Assembly: GCF_018130065.1 (NCBI RefSeq)
Contig: NZ_JAFCME010000014.1
Location: 62,001 to 126,000, forward strand
Source of the DNA: Bradyrhizobium sp. AUGA SZCCT0158
GTDB lineage: Bacteria > Pseudomonadota > Alphaproteobacteria > Rhizobiales > Xanthobacteraceae
Length of the DNA stretch: 64,000 bases
Direction of reading: 5' to 3'
Position numbers and translations under genes: made by a program
In this document: one piece after another, positions 51,228 to 60,384 of the stretch
Layout of the letters: the number at the start of each line of letters is the position of its first letter
How positions within the stretch are numbered: the stretch's first letter is position 1
The notes under the pieces: generated by a model
Seen by the model: only the letters and a program-made list of their open reading frames with translations
Databases searched by the model: none
Told to the model about the DNA's origin: nothing

Positions 51228-53951
51228 ATGGCAAATCAGCGCCAGGATCATGAAAAACGACCCTCGCCGGACGCGTTGCTGGAGGCTGCGCGCCGCGAGA
51301 ATGATCGTGCCGGGAAGCTCAAGATCTTCGTCGGCGCAGCCCCCGGCGTCGGCAAGACCTATGAGATGCTGCAAAGCGCCCATGCCAAGAGGAAGGCCGG
51401 GATAGATGTCGTGGTCGGCGTGGTCGAGACCCACGGCCGGGCGGAGACCGAGGCGCTGCTGACGGGCCTTGAAGTGCTGCCGCGCAAGCGGCTCGAATAC
51501 AGGGACCAGGTTCTCGAGGAGATGGACCTCGACGCGCTGATCGCGCGGCGTCCGCAGATCGCCTTGGTCGACGAACTCGCCCATACCAACGCGCCCGGCA
51601 GCCGCCATCCCAAGCGCTACCTCGACGTCGAGGAGCTGCTGTCCCATGGCATCGACGTCTATACGGCGGTCAATATCCAGCACATCGAGAGCCTCAACGA
51701 CGTGGTCGCGCAGATCACGCATGTGCGGGTGCGCGAAACCGTGCCGGACAAGGTGTTCGACCTCGCCGACGCCATCGAACTGATCGACCTCACGCCCGAT
51801 GATTTGATCCAGCGGTTGAAAGAGGGCAAGGTCTATGTCCCCAAGCAGGCCGAACGCGCGCTCGAACACTATTTCTCACCGGGCAATTTGACTGCGCTGC
51901 GCGAACTGGCCTTGCGACGCACCGCCGAACGGGTCGATGAGCAACTCCTGACCCACATGCAGGCCAACGCGATCGCCGGGCCCTGGGCCGCAGGCGAGCG
52001 TGTTCTGGTTTGCATCAGTGAGGACCCGCGATCGGCGGGGCTGGTGCGCTACACCAAGCGGTTGGCCGATCGGCTGCACGCGCAATGGACGGCGATCAGC
52101 ATCGAGACGCGGCGCAGCCTGCAACTGACCGACGAGCAGCGCGACCGGCTCGCCGACACGATGCGGCTCGCCGAGGCGCTGGGCGGCGAGGCGCTGACCA
52201 TTCCCGGCGTCGGCCGCCGCATCGCCGATGACGTCATCCATTTCGCGCAGGCGAACAACGTGACGCAGATCATCATCGGAAAGTCGGCACGGTCGTGGTG
52301 GTTCGAGCTGATGCGCGGTTCGGTGGTGCACGATCTGGTGCGCCGTGCCGGCAATATCACCGTCAACGTCATCGCCGGCGAGGAACTCGCGGCCGAGCCC
52401 GTTCCGAAGAAAACGGTGCGCACGGCCGAACGGCAGGAGCCGTTCGATCCGCTGCCCTATGCGGTGTCCCTGGCGTTCGTCGCCATTGCGCTCGGTGCTG
52501 GCCTGCTGGTTCATCCGCGGCTGGGCATCGAAAACGTCGATCTCGTGTTCCTGACGGCCGTGGTCGGTGCCGCCGTCCGTTACGGGCTGTTGCCGTCGCT
52601 GTTTGCAAGCGTGGTTGGGTCACTCTGCTACAATTTCTTTTTTCTCCCGCCGGTCTATACTTTTACGATTACCGATCCGCCCAATGTCGCCGCCTTCTTC
52701 TTCTTCATGCTGATTGCGATCCTGGTTTCCAATGTCGCGGCGCGGGTACGAACGCAGGCCGTGACTGCGATGGGCCGGGTCCGCACCACGGAATCGCTCT
52801 ACGCCTTCAGCCGCAAGCTCGCGGGCACCGCGACCCTCGACGACGTGTTGTGGGCGACCGCCTACCAGACGGCCTTAATGTTGAAGGTGCGGGTGGTGCT
52901 GCTGTTGCCGGAGGACGGCATCATTACCGTCAAGGCCGGCTATCCGCCCGAAGATCAACTGGACAAGGCGGATCTCGCCGCCGCGAACTGGGCATGGGGC
53001 AACGATCGCGCTGCCGGGCGCGGCGCCGATACGCTGCCGGGCGCCAAGCGCCTGTTCCTGCCGATGCGAACCGGACGTGGGCCGATCGGCGTCATCGGTA
53101 TTGATGACGACAGAACGGGACCGCTGCTCACCCCGGATCAGCGCCGGTTGCTCGATGCCTTGATGGATCAGGGCGCGCTCGCGATCGAACGTGTGCTGCT
53201 GGTGGAGGATATGGACCGCGTCAAACGCACGGTGGAGTCGGATCGTCTGCGCTCGGCGCTGTTGACGTCGATCTCGCACGATCTCAAGACGCCGCTGGCC
53301 TCGGTGCTCGGCGCCGCAAGCGCGATGCGGGACCTTGACAGCGGCCTGAGCGATACCGAAAAGCGGGATCTGCTGGCGACCGTGATCGACGAGTCCGAAC
53401 GGCTCAACCGCTTCATCGCCAACCTTCTCGACATGACAAAGCTGGAATCCGGCGCCGTGGTGCCGAACACGGCGCTGCATGATATCGGCGAGATCGTCGG
53501 CAGCGTGCTTCGGCGCGCCAGCAAGATTCTTGGAGGCCACAAGGTTTCGCTTGAGCTGGCCGCCGACTTGCCGATGCTGCAGCTTGATGCGGTGCTGTTC
53601 GAGCAGGTGCTCTTCAACGTGCTGGACAACGCGGCGAAATATGCGCTGGCCAACACCACGATTTCGATCAGGAGTTCGCGGGAAAGAGATTGGGTGTCCC
53701 TGCAAATCATTGACGAAGGCGATGGTATACCGCCCGAGGAGCTGGACATGATATTCGACAAGTTTCACCGCGCGCAAAAGGGCGATCACGTCCGCCCGGG
53801 CACCGGCCTTGGCCTGGCGATTTCGCGCGGCTTTGTCGAGGCCATGCACGGCACGATCTCGGCCGCCAACCGGATTGACCGGAGCGGCGCCGTACTGACG
53901 ATCCGCTTGCCGGTCCCGGCCGTATCAGATGCACTGGACACCGCCGCATGA
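51228..53951 (+). CDS. kdpD: Osmosensitive K+ channel sensor histidine kinase KdpD
   Basis: A 907-residue sensor kinase. The N-terminal KdpD domain has the Walker A motif VGAAPGVGKTYEML and VDELAHTNAPGSRH; a USP-like domain follows (about 250-380). Four membrane helices lie around 410-510, then a GAF-like region, the HisKA histidine in LTSISHDLKTPLASVLG, and HATPase_c with FNVLDNAAKYAL and GTGLGLAISRGFVEAMHG. It senses K+ limitation and phosphorylates KdpE. Its stop overlaps kdpE (ATGA). Confidence 0.96.
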   Translation: MANQRQDHEKRPSPDALLEAARRENDRAGKLKIFVGAAPGVGKTYEMLQSAHAKRKAGIDVVVGVVETHGRAETEALLTGLEVLPRKRLEYRDQVLEEMDLDALIARRPQIALVDELAHTNAPGSRHPKRYLDVEELLSHGIDVYTAVNIQHIESLNDVVAQITHVRVRETVPDKVFDLADAIELIDLTPDDLIQRLKEGKVYVPKQAERALEHYFSPGNLTALRELALRRTAERVDEQLLTHMQANAIAGPWAAGERVLVCISEDPRSAGLVRYTKRLADRLHAQWTAISIETRRSLQLTDEQRDRLADTMRLAEALGGEALTIPGVGRRIADDVIHFAQANNVTQIIIGKSARSWWFELMRGSVVHDLVRRAGNITVNVIAGEELAAEPVPKKTVRTAERQEPFDPLPYAVSLAFVAIALGAGLLVHPRLGIENVDLVFLTAVVGAAVRYGLLPSLFASVVGSLCYNFFFLPPVYTFTITDPPNVAAFFFFMLIAILVSNVAARVRTQAVTAMGRVRTTESLYAFSRKLAGTATLDDVLWATAYQTALMLKVRVVLLLPEDGIITVKAGYPPEDQLDKADLAAANWAWGNDRAAGRGADTLPGAKRLFLPMRTGRGPIGVIGIDDDRTGPLLTPDQRRLLDALMDQGALAIERVLLVEDMDRVKRTVESDRLRSALLTSISHDLKTPLASVLGAASAMRDLDSGLSDTEKRDLLATVIDESERLNRFIANLLDMTKLESGAVVPNTALHDIGEIVGSVLRRASKILGGHKVSLELAADLPMLQLDAVLFEQVLFNVLDNAAKYALANTTISIRSSRERDWVSLQIIDEGDGIPPEELDMIFDKFHRAQKGDHVRPGTGLGLAISRGFVEAMHGTISAANRIDRSGAVLTIRLPVPAVSDALDTAA

Positions 53952-54637
53952 GTGCCGCACCGATCAAGGTCCTTGTCATCGACGACGAGCCGCCGATACG
54001 CAAGCTGCTGCGGATGGGATTGAGCACGCAGGGCTACGATATTCTGGAAGCTCCCAGCGGCAAGATAGCGCTCGAAAAGCTGGCCGAGGGGCCCGCGCTG
54101 ATCATCCTTGATCTCGGCCTGCCGGACATCCAGGGCCACGAACTGCTGCGCATGATCCGTGGTCGCAACGACAGCGTTCCCATCGTGGTGCTGTCTAGCC
54201 GCGGCGACGAGGCCGGGAAAGTTCAGGCGCTCGATCTGGGCGCCGACGATTATTTGACAAAGCCGTTCGGGATGGATGAACTGCTCGCCCGCATGCGCGC
54301 CGCGCTGCGGCACCAGTTGCAGGTCCAGGGTGAGCGCCCGGTATTCCGATCGGGCGACCTCGCGGTCGATCTTGTGCGCCGCATCGTCAAGGTGGGGGAC
54401 AAGGACGTGAAATTGTCACCCAAGGAGTATGAACTGCTGCGCGTGCTGGTGCAGCACGCCGGCAAGGTGTTGACTCACCGGTTCCTGCTCAAGGAGCTGT
54501 GGGATGAACTGACCGACGCGCAATACCTGCGGGTCTATGTGCGCCAGCTCCGGCAGAAGATCGAGGCCGATCCGGAGCGCCCGCAGTTTGTTCTGACTGA
54601 AACCGGTATAGGCTATCGGCTGCGCGCGCCGGATTGA
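53948..54637 (+). CDS. kdpE: KDP operon response regulator KdpE
   Basis: A 229-residue OmpR-type regulator. Receiver: VLVIDDEPPIRKLL, phosphoacceptor in LIILDLGLPDIQGH, lysine in DYLTKPFGMDELL. C-terminal winged helix: LSPKEYELLRVLVQHAGKVL and YLRVYVRQLRQKIEADPERP. It activates the kdp structural operon when phosphorylated by KdpD. Being placed after kdpABC-D in the same direction, it is part of one long operon here. Confidence 0.96.
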   Translation: MSAAPIKVLVIDDEPPIRKLLRMGLSTQGYDILEAPSGKIALEKLAEGPALIILDLGLPDIQGHELLRMIRGRNDSVPIVVLSSRGDEAGKVQALDLGADDYLTKPFGMDELLARMRAALRHQLQVQGERPVFRSGDLAVDLVRRIVKVGDKDVKLSPKEYELLRVLVQHAGKVLTHRFLLKELWDELTDAQYLRVYVRQLRQKIEADPERPQFVLTETGIGYRLRAPD

Positions 54638-54663
54638 TACGCGGCAGCCTGGCTGGAGTCACG

Positions 54664-55104
54664 ATGAAGATTTCCGATCTGCTATCGCCAACCGACGTCA
54701 TGATCGACGTTCGGGCCTCGCAGAAGGGGCAGCTGTTGCAGGAATTGGCGGCCACGGCCGCCGTCAATCTCGGCCTGGCTGTCGATCAGGTGACGTCGCA
54801 TCTGCTGAAGCGGGAAGAGCTGGGATCGACGGGGACCGGCAATGGCATCGCTATTCCGCACGCCCGGCTGACGGGCTTGAAGCGGCCCTATGGACTGCTC
54901 GCAAAGCTGAAGCAGGGCATCGAGTTTGATGCCATCGACGGACAGGAGGTGGACGTCGTGTTCGTCCTGTTGCTGCCGGCGGCAGTGGAGAACGAAGCGC
55001 TCGCCGCGCTGGCGCTGGTAGCCCGGAGTTTGAGATCACCGGATACGCTAGCGCGATTGCGGGCTGCGAAAAATTCATCCGAGCTCCATGCCGCGATCGC
55101 CTGA
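54664..55104 (+). CDS. PTS IIA-type nitrogen-regulatory protein (PtsN-like)
   Basis: A 146-residue PTS EIIA type-2 (fructose/Ntr) domain. The phosphoacceptor histidine is in GNGIAIPHARLTGLKRPYG, and LLKREELGSTGTGNG is characteristic of PtsN. The start is ATG 54664; the frame is open further upstream without a site. It lies 26 bases after kdpE. In E. coli, dephosphorylated EIIA-Ntr binds KdpD and stimulates kdp expression, so its place directly behind kdpDE suggests a dedicated link to K+ control (inference). Confidence 0.88.
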   Translation: MKISDLLSPTDVMIDVRASQKGQLLQELAATAAVNLGLAVDQVTSHLLKREELGSTGTGNGIAIPHARLTGLKRPYGLLAKLKQGIEFDAIDGQEVDVVFVLLLPAAVENEALAALALVARSLRSPDTLARLRAAKNSSELHAAIA

Positions 55105-55170
55105 GGTTGCGGGCTCTGGAACTTTCATGCCAAGCGATGATTAATTTCCTTCCAATCGGGAGGTAGATCC

Positions 55171-55389
55171 ATGGCACGATACTCGAAGAAGGCGTCCACC
55201 GACGTCAAGCGCGCAATGAAGAAACGCAAGGCCGGCACCTTGAAGAGCGGCCGTTCCGGCAGAAAAGTGAAGAGCAAGAAGCAGGCGATTGCGATCGGGC
55301 TTTCCGAGGCGCGCGCCAAGGGCAAGAAGGTGCCGAAGAAGGCGGCCAAGAAGCGCAAGACAGCGAAGAAGCGGAAGGCGAAGAAGTAG
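55171..55389 (+). CDS. Small lysine-rich protein (DUF6496-like)
   Basis: A 72-residue protein with very high lysine/arginine content: RAMKKRKAGTLKSGRSGRK, KSKKQAIAIGLSEARAKGKK and a C-terminal run of KK/KRK/AKK. A gggagg site precedes the ATG. The central QAIAIGLSEARAKG is the conserved core of a small family found widely in soil bacteria. The charge suggests nucleic-acid binding, comparable to histone-H1-like tails. It lies next to the NHEJ genes Ku and LigD, both of which also act on DNA. Confidence 0.85.
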   Translation: MARYSKKASTDVKRAMKKRKAGTLKSGRSGRKVKSKKQAIAIGLSEARAKGKKVPKKAAKKRKTAKKRKAKK

Positions 55390-55402
55390 GGCATCTCTAT
55401 CT

Positions 55403-55488
55403 CGTCATGGCCGGGCTTGACCCGGCCATCCACGTCTTTGCTGCGGCAAGGAAGTCGTGGATGCCCGGGTCAAGCCCGGGCATGACGA
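55403..55488. repeat. Palindromic intergenic repeat
   Basis: The left arm cgtcatggccgggcttgacc and the right arm ggtcaagcccgggcatgacg are inverted copies spanning 55403-55488, each arm also a small hairpin. It lies between the lysine-rich protein gene and Ku, which converge, and might terminate both. Confidence 0.7.
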
Positions 55489-55511
55489 ATGAGTGGGGCG
55501 CGTTCTCGAAA

Positions 55512-56396
55512 CTACCCCGCCTTGCGCGCCCGCGCCGCCGACCGGTGCGCCTTCTTGGCCGCTCGCCGTTGCGGCGTCCGGCGCGATGTGCCGGCGTGGG
55601 CTCGCCGCTTCGCCGCTCCTTTGCCTTTCAGGCTCTGCTTCAGCGCGTCCATCAGACTAACGACGTTGTCGGCCTTCTCCTCGCGCTCCACGGTCTTCAC
55701 CGGCTTGCCGGAGGCCTTGCGCCGGACCAGCGCCTTCAACGCGTTCTCGTATTCGTCCTTGAACTTCGACGGATCGAAATGCGCCGCCTTGGTATCGAGG
55801 ATGTGGCTGGCCAGTTCGATCATGTCCTTCGATATCCTGGGGCTCTTGATGTCGTCGAAATAGCTGTCCTCGTCGCGCAGCTCGTAGGGATAGCGCAGCG
55901 TGGTGCCGAGCAGGCCCTTGCCGAGCGGTTCGATCGCGATGACGTGCTCGCGGTTGGTGAGCACGATGCGCGCCAGCGCGACGCGGTCCTGGTCCTTCAT
56001 GGCGTCGCGGATCACGGCGAAGGCGTCGATACCGGCCTTGCCGTCCGGCACGATATAATAGGGGTTGTTGAGATAGCGCTTGTCGATCTCGTCACGGGGC
56101 ACGAAGCTGTCGATGTCGATGGTGTGGTTGCTCTCGATCTGGACCGCCTCCAGCTCCTCCTTTTCGACCTCGACATACTCGCCCTTCTTCAACTCGTAGC
56201 CGCGGCCCTTCTGGTCGCTCTCGACGACATCGCCGGTCTCGCTATCGACCATCTGCTGCTTCAGCCGGTTGCCGGTCTCCTTGTTGATCATGTGGAAACG
56301 GGTTTTCTCGGCGGAGGTCGAGGCCGGATACAGCGCGATCGGGCATGACACGAGGGAAAGCTTCAGCGAGCCTTTCCAATAGGCGCGAGGGGCCAT
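55512..56396 (-). CDS. ku: Non-homologous end-joining protein Ku
   Basis: A 294-residue bacterial Ku. It begins MAPRAYWKGSLKLSLVSCPI and contains RFHMINKETGNRLKQQMVD, YVEVEKEELEAVQIESNHTI, DPYYIV-like NNPYYIVPDGKAG, and LTNREHVIAIEPLGKGLLGT, all standard. The C-terminal ~45 residues are a basic lysine/arginine/alanine tail that probably helps bind DNA. Ku forms a homodimer ring at double-strand breaks and recruits LigD, encoded about 1 kb away and divergent. Confidence 0.96.
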   Translation of the reverse strand: MAPRAYWKGSLKLSLVSCPIALYPASTSAEKTRFHMINKETGNRLKQQMVDSETGDVVESDQKGRGYELKKGEYVEVEKEELEAVQIESNHTIDIDSFVPRDEIDKRYLNNPYYIVPDGKAGIDAFAVIRDAMKDQDRVALARIVLTNREHVIAIEPLGKGLLGTTLRYPYELRDEDSYFDDIKSPRISKDMIELASHILDTKAAHFDPSKFKDEYENALKALVRRKASGKPVKTVEREEKADNVVSLMDALKQSLKGKGAAKRRAHAGTSRRTPQRRAAKKAHRSAARARKAG

Positions 56397-56493
56397 GACA
56401 ATCTCCGGTGAGGCGTTTGGGTTCGGAACTTCAACGGTTAGTGCTAGTTTTGGTTCCTGTTGCGACCGTCCGAGAGCTACGCCGTATTTCCCT

Positions 56494-56604
56494 TATTGCG
56501 AGCGCAGCGAAGCAATCCTTCTTGCGCCAACCCGAGGCATGGATTGCTTCGCGGAGCCTGTCATCGGGCGCGCATTCGCGCGACCCGTTGGCTCGCAATG
56601 ACGG
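56494..56604. repeat. Intergenic repeat of the attgcgagcgcagcgaagc type
   Basis: The left end attgcgagcgcagcgaagca and the right end tggctcgcaatgacgg are inverted, with a second inverted pair gaagcaatcc / ggattgcttc inside. Such elements are common between genes in related genomes. There is no gene here. Confidence 0.65.
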
Positions 56605-56739
56605 TTGGGTGCGACAAAACAACCCGACGGGCAGATCACTTCTGATTTACGGAATCCTTGTCAAGCCCCAAAGAAAAAAATATTTCTGTTTACCAGAATG
56701 CAAATCAGGTGCATATGTTTGCCCATCCCGTCCCACTCA

Positions 56740-57110
56740 GAGGGCGTCGGCCGTCGTCACGGACGTTGGACGGGTTGCGGTGGACGCTGGTTTACGCTGA
56801 GACGACGGCGTGGATAGGCGTACGGCAAAACCGTGTGGTCCTGGCGCCCGTTGCTGGCGTCAAGCTGTCGGGTAGGCGAGAGCCGAACGGCAGCGACGGA
56901 GTCAACCAAGAACTCGTCTCCGGGGAGATCACGGCATAAGCCGTAAAGCCATTGCGCAGGGAAGGCCGGGTGTTCTCCGCTGCCCTGTATGCTCGTGTGC
57001 AGCATTTCTTGTGCTAACCGCACACGGGACCGCGGGTGCAGCGCGCACCCGGTCTTCCCTGCGCCCTCTTGATGAGAGGGCGGGAAGTTTCTGGCAAAGC
57101 TCGGGCCCAT
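56740..57110. other. GC-rich non-coding element, possible structured RNA or genomic repeat
   Basis: About 370 bases between Ku and LigD with no credible gene. Frames on both strands are open but have no protein-like character. It contains stretches such as accgcacacgggaccgcggg and gccctcttgatgagagggcg (hairpin) that I recall recurring in many Bradyrhizobium genomes, where spurious proteins are often annotated on it. This recollection is not verified. It could be a repeated element or a non-coding RNA. Confidence 0.35.
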
Positions 57111-57165
57111 CAGGCCGCGAGATCGCGAAAGTATGTTCAGTGCTCAGTGCAGCAACAAAGACCGC

Positions 57166-57308
57166 CGTCGTCCCGGCCTTGAGCCGGGACCCATAACCAC
57201 AGGGAGAAGTTTTGCGAAAGGTCTCTGCGACCGAGCCTTCATCGAGAGATCACGCGGTATGGGTCCCCCGATGCGCAATTGCGCATCTGAGCTCAAGGCC
57301 GGGACGAC
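57166..57308. repeat. Palindromic intergenic repeat
   Basis: The arms cgtcgtcccggccttgagcc (from 57167) and ctcaaggccgggacgac (to 57308) are inverted. A separate exact palindrome gatgcgcaattgcgcatc lies inside at 57270-57287. The arm sequence is the same unit as at 24695 and 46217. It lies about 130 bases before LigD. Confidence 0.7.
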
Positions 57309-57441
57309 TAGCGGTGGGGATGCGAAAGCGTGCTCAGGTCACGTCTGGCGGGGTTTGGTTTCGGAACTTCAGCGGTTACCATGGGTTTCGGATACTGGTT
57401 TTTGCCGCCGCGCGGGCGGCCGACGGATATGAGGCTTGACC

Positions 57442-60120
57442 GTGTCGCTGCGAAACCTGACCACCTACCGGAAAAAGCGCGATTTCGAAAAGACCAGCGA
57501 GCCATCCGGCGACGTCAAGGTGGCGCCCTCAAAACAGCGGCGGTTCGTGATCCAGAAGCATGACGCGACTCGGTTGCATTACGATCTCCGGCTGGAGTTC
57601 GACGGCGTTTTCAAATCGTGGGCAGTGACGCGCGGTCCCTCGCTCGATCCGCACGACAAGCGGCTCGCGGTCGAGGTCGAGGACCATCCGCTCGATTACG
57701 GCGATTTCGAAGGCACCATTCCAGATGACCAGTACGGCGGTGGCACCGTGCAACTCTGGGATCGCGGCTATTGGGAATCCGACGACCCCGACCGCGGCTT
57801 CAAGAAGGGCGACCTGAAATTCAACCTGCACGGCGAGAAGCTGCATGGCAGCTGGGTGCTGGTGCGGATGAAGGGCGACCGTTACGGCGGAAAGCGCACC
57901 AACTGGCTGCTGATTAAACACCGCGACGAGTTCGTGAGGGAAGGCGACGCCAACGATATCCTCGACGAGGACAAATCGGTCGCGTCGGGCCGCTCGATGG
58001 ATCAGATCGCGAACGGCAAGGGGAGCGCGCCAAAGCCGTTCATGCTGGCGAGGGGTGGCAAAGCCCAGGCCGATGCGGTGTGGCATTCCAACCGCGGCGA
58101 GGCGGCGGAAGCGCGGGCGCAGGGAAAAACATCGATCAGGACGTCGATCTCGCGGTCCGCGCCTCCAACGAAGGCGCGCGCCGCGGCCAAGGTTAAGGTG
58201 GCCAAGGTTAAGGCGGCCAAAGTTAAGAAAGCCGATGCGATGCCGGATTTCGTCGCGCCGCAACTTTGCGCCTCGGCCGAAAGCCCACCCAATTCGGACG
58301 GCTGGTGCCACGAGATCAAATTCGACGGCTACCGCATGCAATTGCGGGTCGAGGATGGCGACGCCGTCCTGAAAACCCGTAAAGCACTGGACTGGACGGA
58401 AAAGTTCGGCGCCATCGCCAAGGAGGCGACATCGCTGCCGGATGTGCTGATCGACGGCGAAATCGCCGCGCTCGACCATCATGGCGTGCCGCACTTCTCG
58501 ACGCTGCAGGCCGCGATCTCCGACGGCAAAACCGGCGCGCTGATCTTCTTCGCGTTCGATCTGCTGTTCGCCGGATCTGAGGATCTACGCGGCCTGCCGC
58601 TTGGCGAGCGCAAGACGCGCCTGAAGCAGCTTCTGGAAGCCAGGAAGCGTAAGGGCCGCCTGATTCAGTATGTCGCGCATTTCGAGGAAAGCGGCGATTC
58701 CGTCCTGGAAGCCGCCAACAAATTGGCGCTTGAAGGCATCATCTCCAAGAAGCTGGACGCGCCGTATCGATCCGGGCGGTCCGAAAGCTGGACCAAATCC
58801 AAGACCCGCGCCGGACACGAGGTGGTGCTGGGCGGATGGAAGACCACCAACGGCAAATTCCGCTCGCTGATGGCCGGCGTCTATCGCGACGGTCATCTGG
58901 CCTTTGTCGGCCTCGTGGGCACCGGCTTTGGGCAGGACACGGTCCGGCGCATCATGCCGGCGCTGAAGGCGGCGAGTTCGGACAAGAGCCCGTTTGGCGG
59001 CAAGGACGCGCCGAAGAAGACCCGCGACGTGCATTGGCTGAAGCCGGAGCTGGTCGCCGAGATCGAATTCGCGGGGTGGACGGACGGCGGCAACATCAGG
59101 CAGGCGGCGTTCAAGGGGCTACGGCAGGACAAGCCGGCGAACGAGGTTGAAGCGGAGAGGCCTGTCATGACCAAGGCGGCAAAACCTTTGATCAGGTCCG
59201 GCAAATCGTCGGCCAAATCCGCTGAAGTGATGGGCGTCGTCATCTCAAAACCCGACAAGGCGCTGTGGCCCGACGGCGGTGACGGCAAGGGCGTGACCAA
59301 GCTCGATCTTGCGCGTTATTTCGAAGCGGTCGGCGAATGGATGATCGGCTATCTCAAGGGGCGGCCGTGCTCGGTGGTTCGCGCGCCCGATGGCATCAAG
59401 GGGGAGACGTTCTTTCAGCGTCATGGCATGCCGGGCAAGTCGGAACTGCTCGAACTCGTCAAGGTTTCCGGCGACCGCAAGCCATATTTGCAGATCGATC
59501 GCGTCGAGGGCCTGGCCGCCGTCGCACAGAGCGGCGGGTTGGAGCTGCACCCCTGGAATTGCGCGCCTGACGCGCCCGATGTGCCGGGCCGGCTGGTGTT
59601 CGATCTCGACCCCGCGCCCAATGTCGGGTTTGCCGACGTGATCGAGGCCGCCAAGGACATGCGGCAGCGGCTGACCGCTTTGGGCCTCGAGAGCTTCTGC
59701 AAGACCACCGGCGGCAAGGGACTGCACGTGGTGACGCCATTGCTGTACGGCGCCAAAGACAGAGTGACGTGGAAGGAAGCGAAGGCGTTCGCGCAGGGCG
59801 TTTGCCAGTGGATGGCGAACGATGATCCCGAGCGCTATCTGCTCAACATGTCGAAGAAGCAGCGCCAGGGAAAGATCTTCCTCGACTATCTGCGCAACGA
59901 CCGGATGTCGACCGCGGTCGCCGTGCTGTCGCCGCGGGCGCGGGACGGCGCCACGGTTTCAATGCCGCTAACCTGGACGCAGGTACGGGGCGATCTCGAT
60001 CCGAAGAAATACACCGTGCGCACGGTGCCGGCGTTGCTGGCCAAAACCAAGGCATGGCAGGGCTACGATGAGGCGGCGGCGTCGATCAAGGCGGCGATCA
60101 AGAAACTGGCGGGGAAGTAG
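57442..60120 (+). CDS. ligD: ATP-dependent DNA ligase LigD
   Basis: An 892-residue multidomain NHEJ ligase. In order: a 3'-phosphoesterase domain (about 30-160; FVIQKHDATRLHYDLRLE, DYGDFEGTIPDDQYGGGTV), a basic linker rich in KVKVAKVKAAKVKK, an adenylating ligase domain with the K-x-D-G lysine in HEIKFDGYRMQLR (about 290), its OB-fold part, and a C-terminal primase/polymerase domain (about 600-890; VFDLDPAPNVGFADVIEA, TTGGKGLHVVTPL). I prefer the GTG start at 57442 (gagg seven bases before); a TTG at 57436 is an alternative. LigD fills and seals ends held by Ku. Confidence 0.96.
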   Translation: MSLRNLTTYRKKRDFEKTSEPSGDVKVAPSKQRRFVIQKHDATRLHYDLRLEFDGVFKSWAVTRGPSLDPHDKRLAVEVEDHPLDYGDFEGTIPDDQYGGGTVQLWDRGYWESDDPDRGFKKGDLKFNLHGEKLHGSWVLVRMKGDRYGGKRTNWLLIKHRDEFVREGDANDILDEDKSVASGRSMDQIANGKGSAPKPFMLARGGKAQADAVWHSNRGEAAEARAQGKTSIRTSISRSAPPTKARAAAKVKVAKVKAAKVKKADAMPDFVAPQLCASAESPPNSDGWCHEIKFDGYRMQLRVEDGDAVLKTRKALDWTEKFGAIAKEATSLPDVLIDGEIAALDHHGVPHFSTLQAAISDGKTGALIFFAFDLLFAGSEDLRGLPLGERKTRLKQLLEARKRKGRLIQYVAHFEESGDSVLEAANKLALEGIISKKLDAPYRSGRSESWTKSKTRAGHEVVLGGWKTTNGKFRSLMAGVYRDGHLAFVGLVGTGFGQDTVRRIMPALKAASSDKSPFGGKDAPKKTRDVHWLKPELVAEIEFAGWTDGGNIRQAAFKGLRQDKPANEVEAERPVMTKAAKPLIRSGKSSAKSAEVMGVVISKPDKALWPDGGDGKGVTKLDLARYFEAVGEWMIGYLKGRPCSVVRAPDGIKGETFFQRHGMPGKSELLELVKVSGDRKPYLQIDRVEGLAAVAQSGGLELHPWNCAPDAPDVPGRLVFDLDPAPNVGFADVIEAAKDMRQRLTALGLESFCKTTGGKGLHVVTPLLYGAKDRVTWKEAKAFAQGVCQWMANDDPERYLLNMSKKQRQGKIFLDYLRNDRMSTAVAVLSPRARDGATVSMPLTWTQVRGDLDPKKYTVRTVPALLAKTKAWQGYDEAAASIKAAIKKLAGK

Positions 60121-60206
60121 GGTGGGCAAAGCGCAAGCGTGCCCACCCTCTTCCCTTGCGATGAAAGAGGTGGGCACGGCGCAAGCGCACCTTTGCCCAC
60201 CCTACG
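60121..60206. repeat. Intergenic inverted repeat, gtgggcaaagcg type
   Basis: The arms gggtgggcaaagcgcaagcg and cgcacctttgcccaccct form an inverted pair, with a nested pair gtgcccaccc / ggtgggcac. It lies between the convergent ligD and DUF3309 genes and is another short dispersed repeat type. Confidence 0.65.
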
Positions 60207-60219
60207 ATCTCAAAATTGC

Positions 60220-60384
60220 CTACAGCTTCCCGAGCAACAACAGGATCAGCAAGATCACGATCACCAGGCCGAGGCCGCCGCCACCGTAATAGCCGGTGCC
60301 GTAGAACGGACCGCCGCCGATGCCGGAAAAGCCGCCCAGCAGGGCGATGATAAGAATGATAAGGATGATTGTTCCGATTGACAT
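60220..60384 (-). CDS. DUF3309-like small membrane peptide (54 aa)
   Basis: Beginning at ATG 60384 with gaggagaa upstream, it encodes 54 residues: MSIGTIILIILIIALLGGF, then a glycine/tyrosine-rich loop (GGGPFYGTGYYGGGG), then LGLVIVILLILLLLGKL. Two hydrophobic helices around a G-rich turn are the hallmark of the DUF3309 family. Function unknown; members are common in Rhizobiales and often linked to stress conditions. Confidence 0.8.
   Translation of the reverse strand: MSIGTIILIILIIALLGGFSGIGGGPFYGTGYYGGGGLGLVIVILLILLLLGKL

Noticed and set aside
56757..57110. 117-residue reverse frame in the Ku-LigD gap
   Set aside because: It lies in the structured non-coding element and has no protein-like features; treated as a spurious frame.
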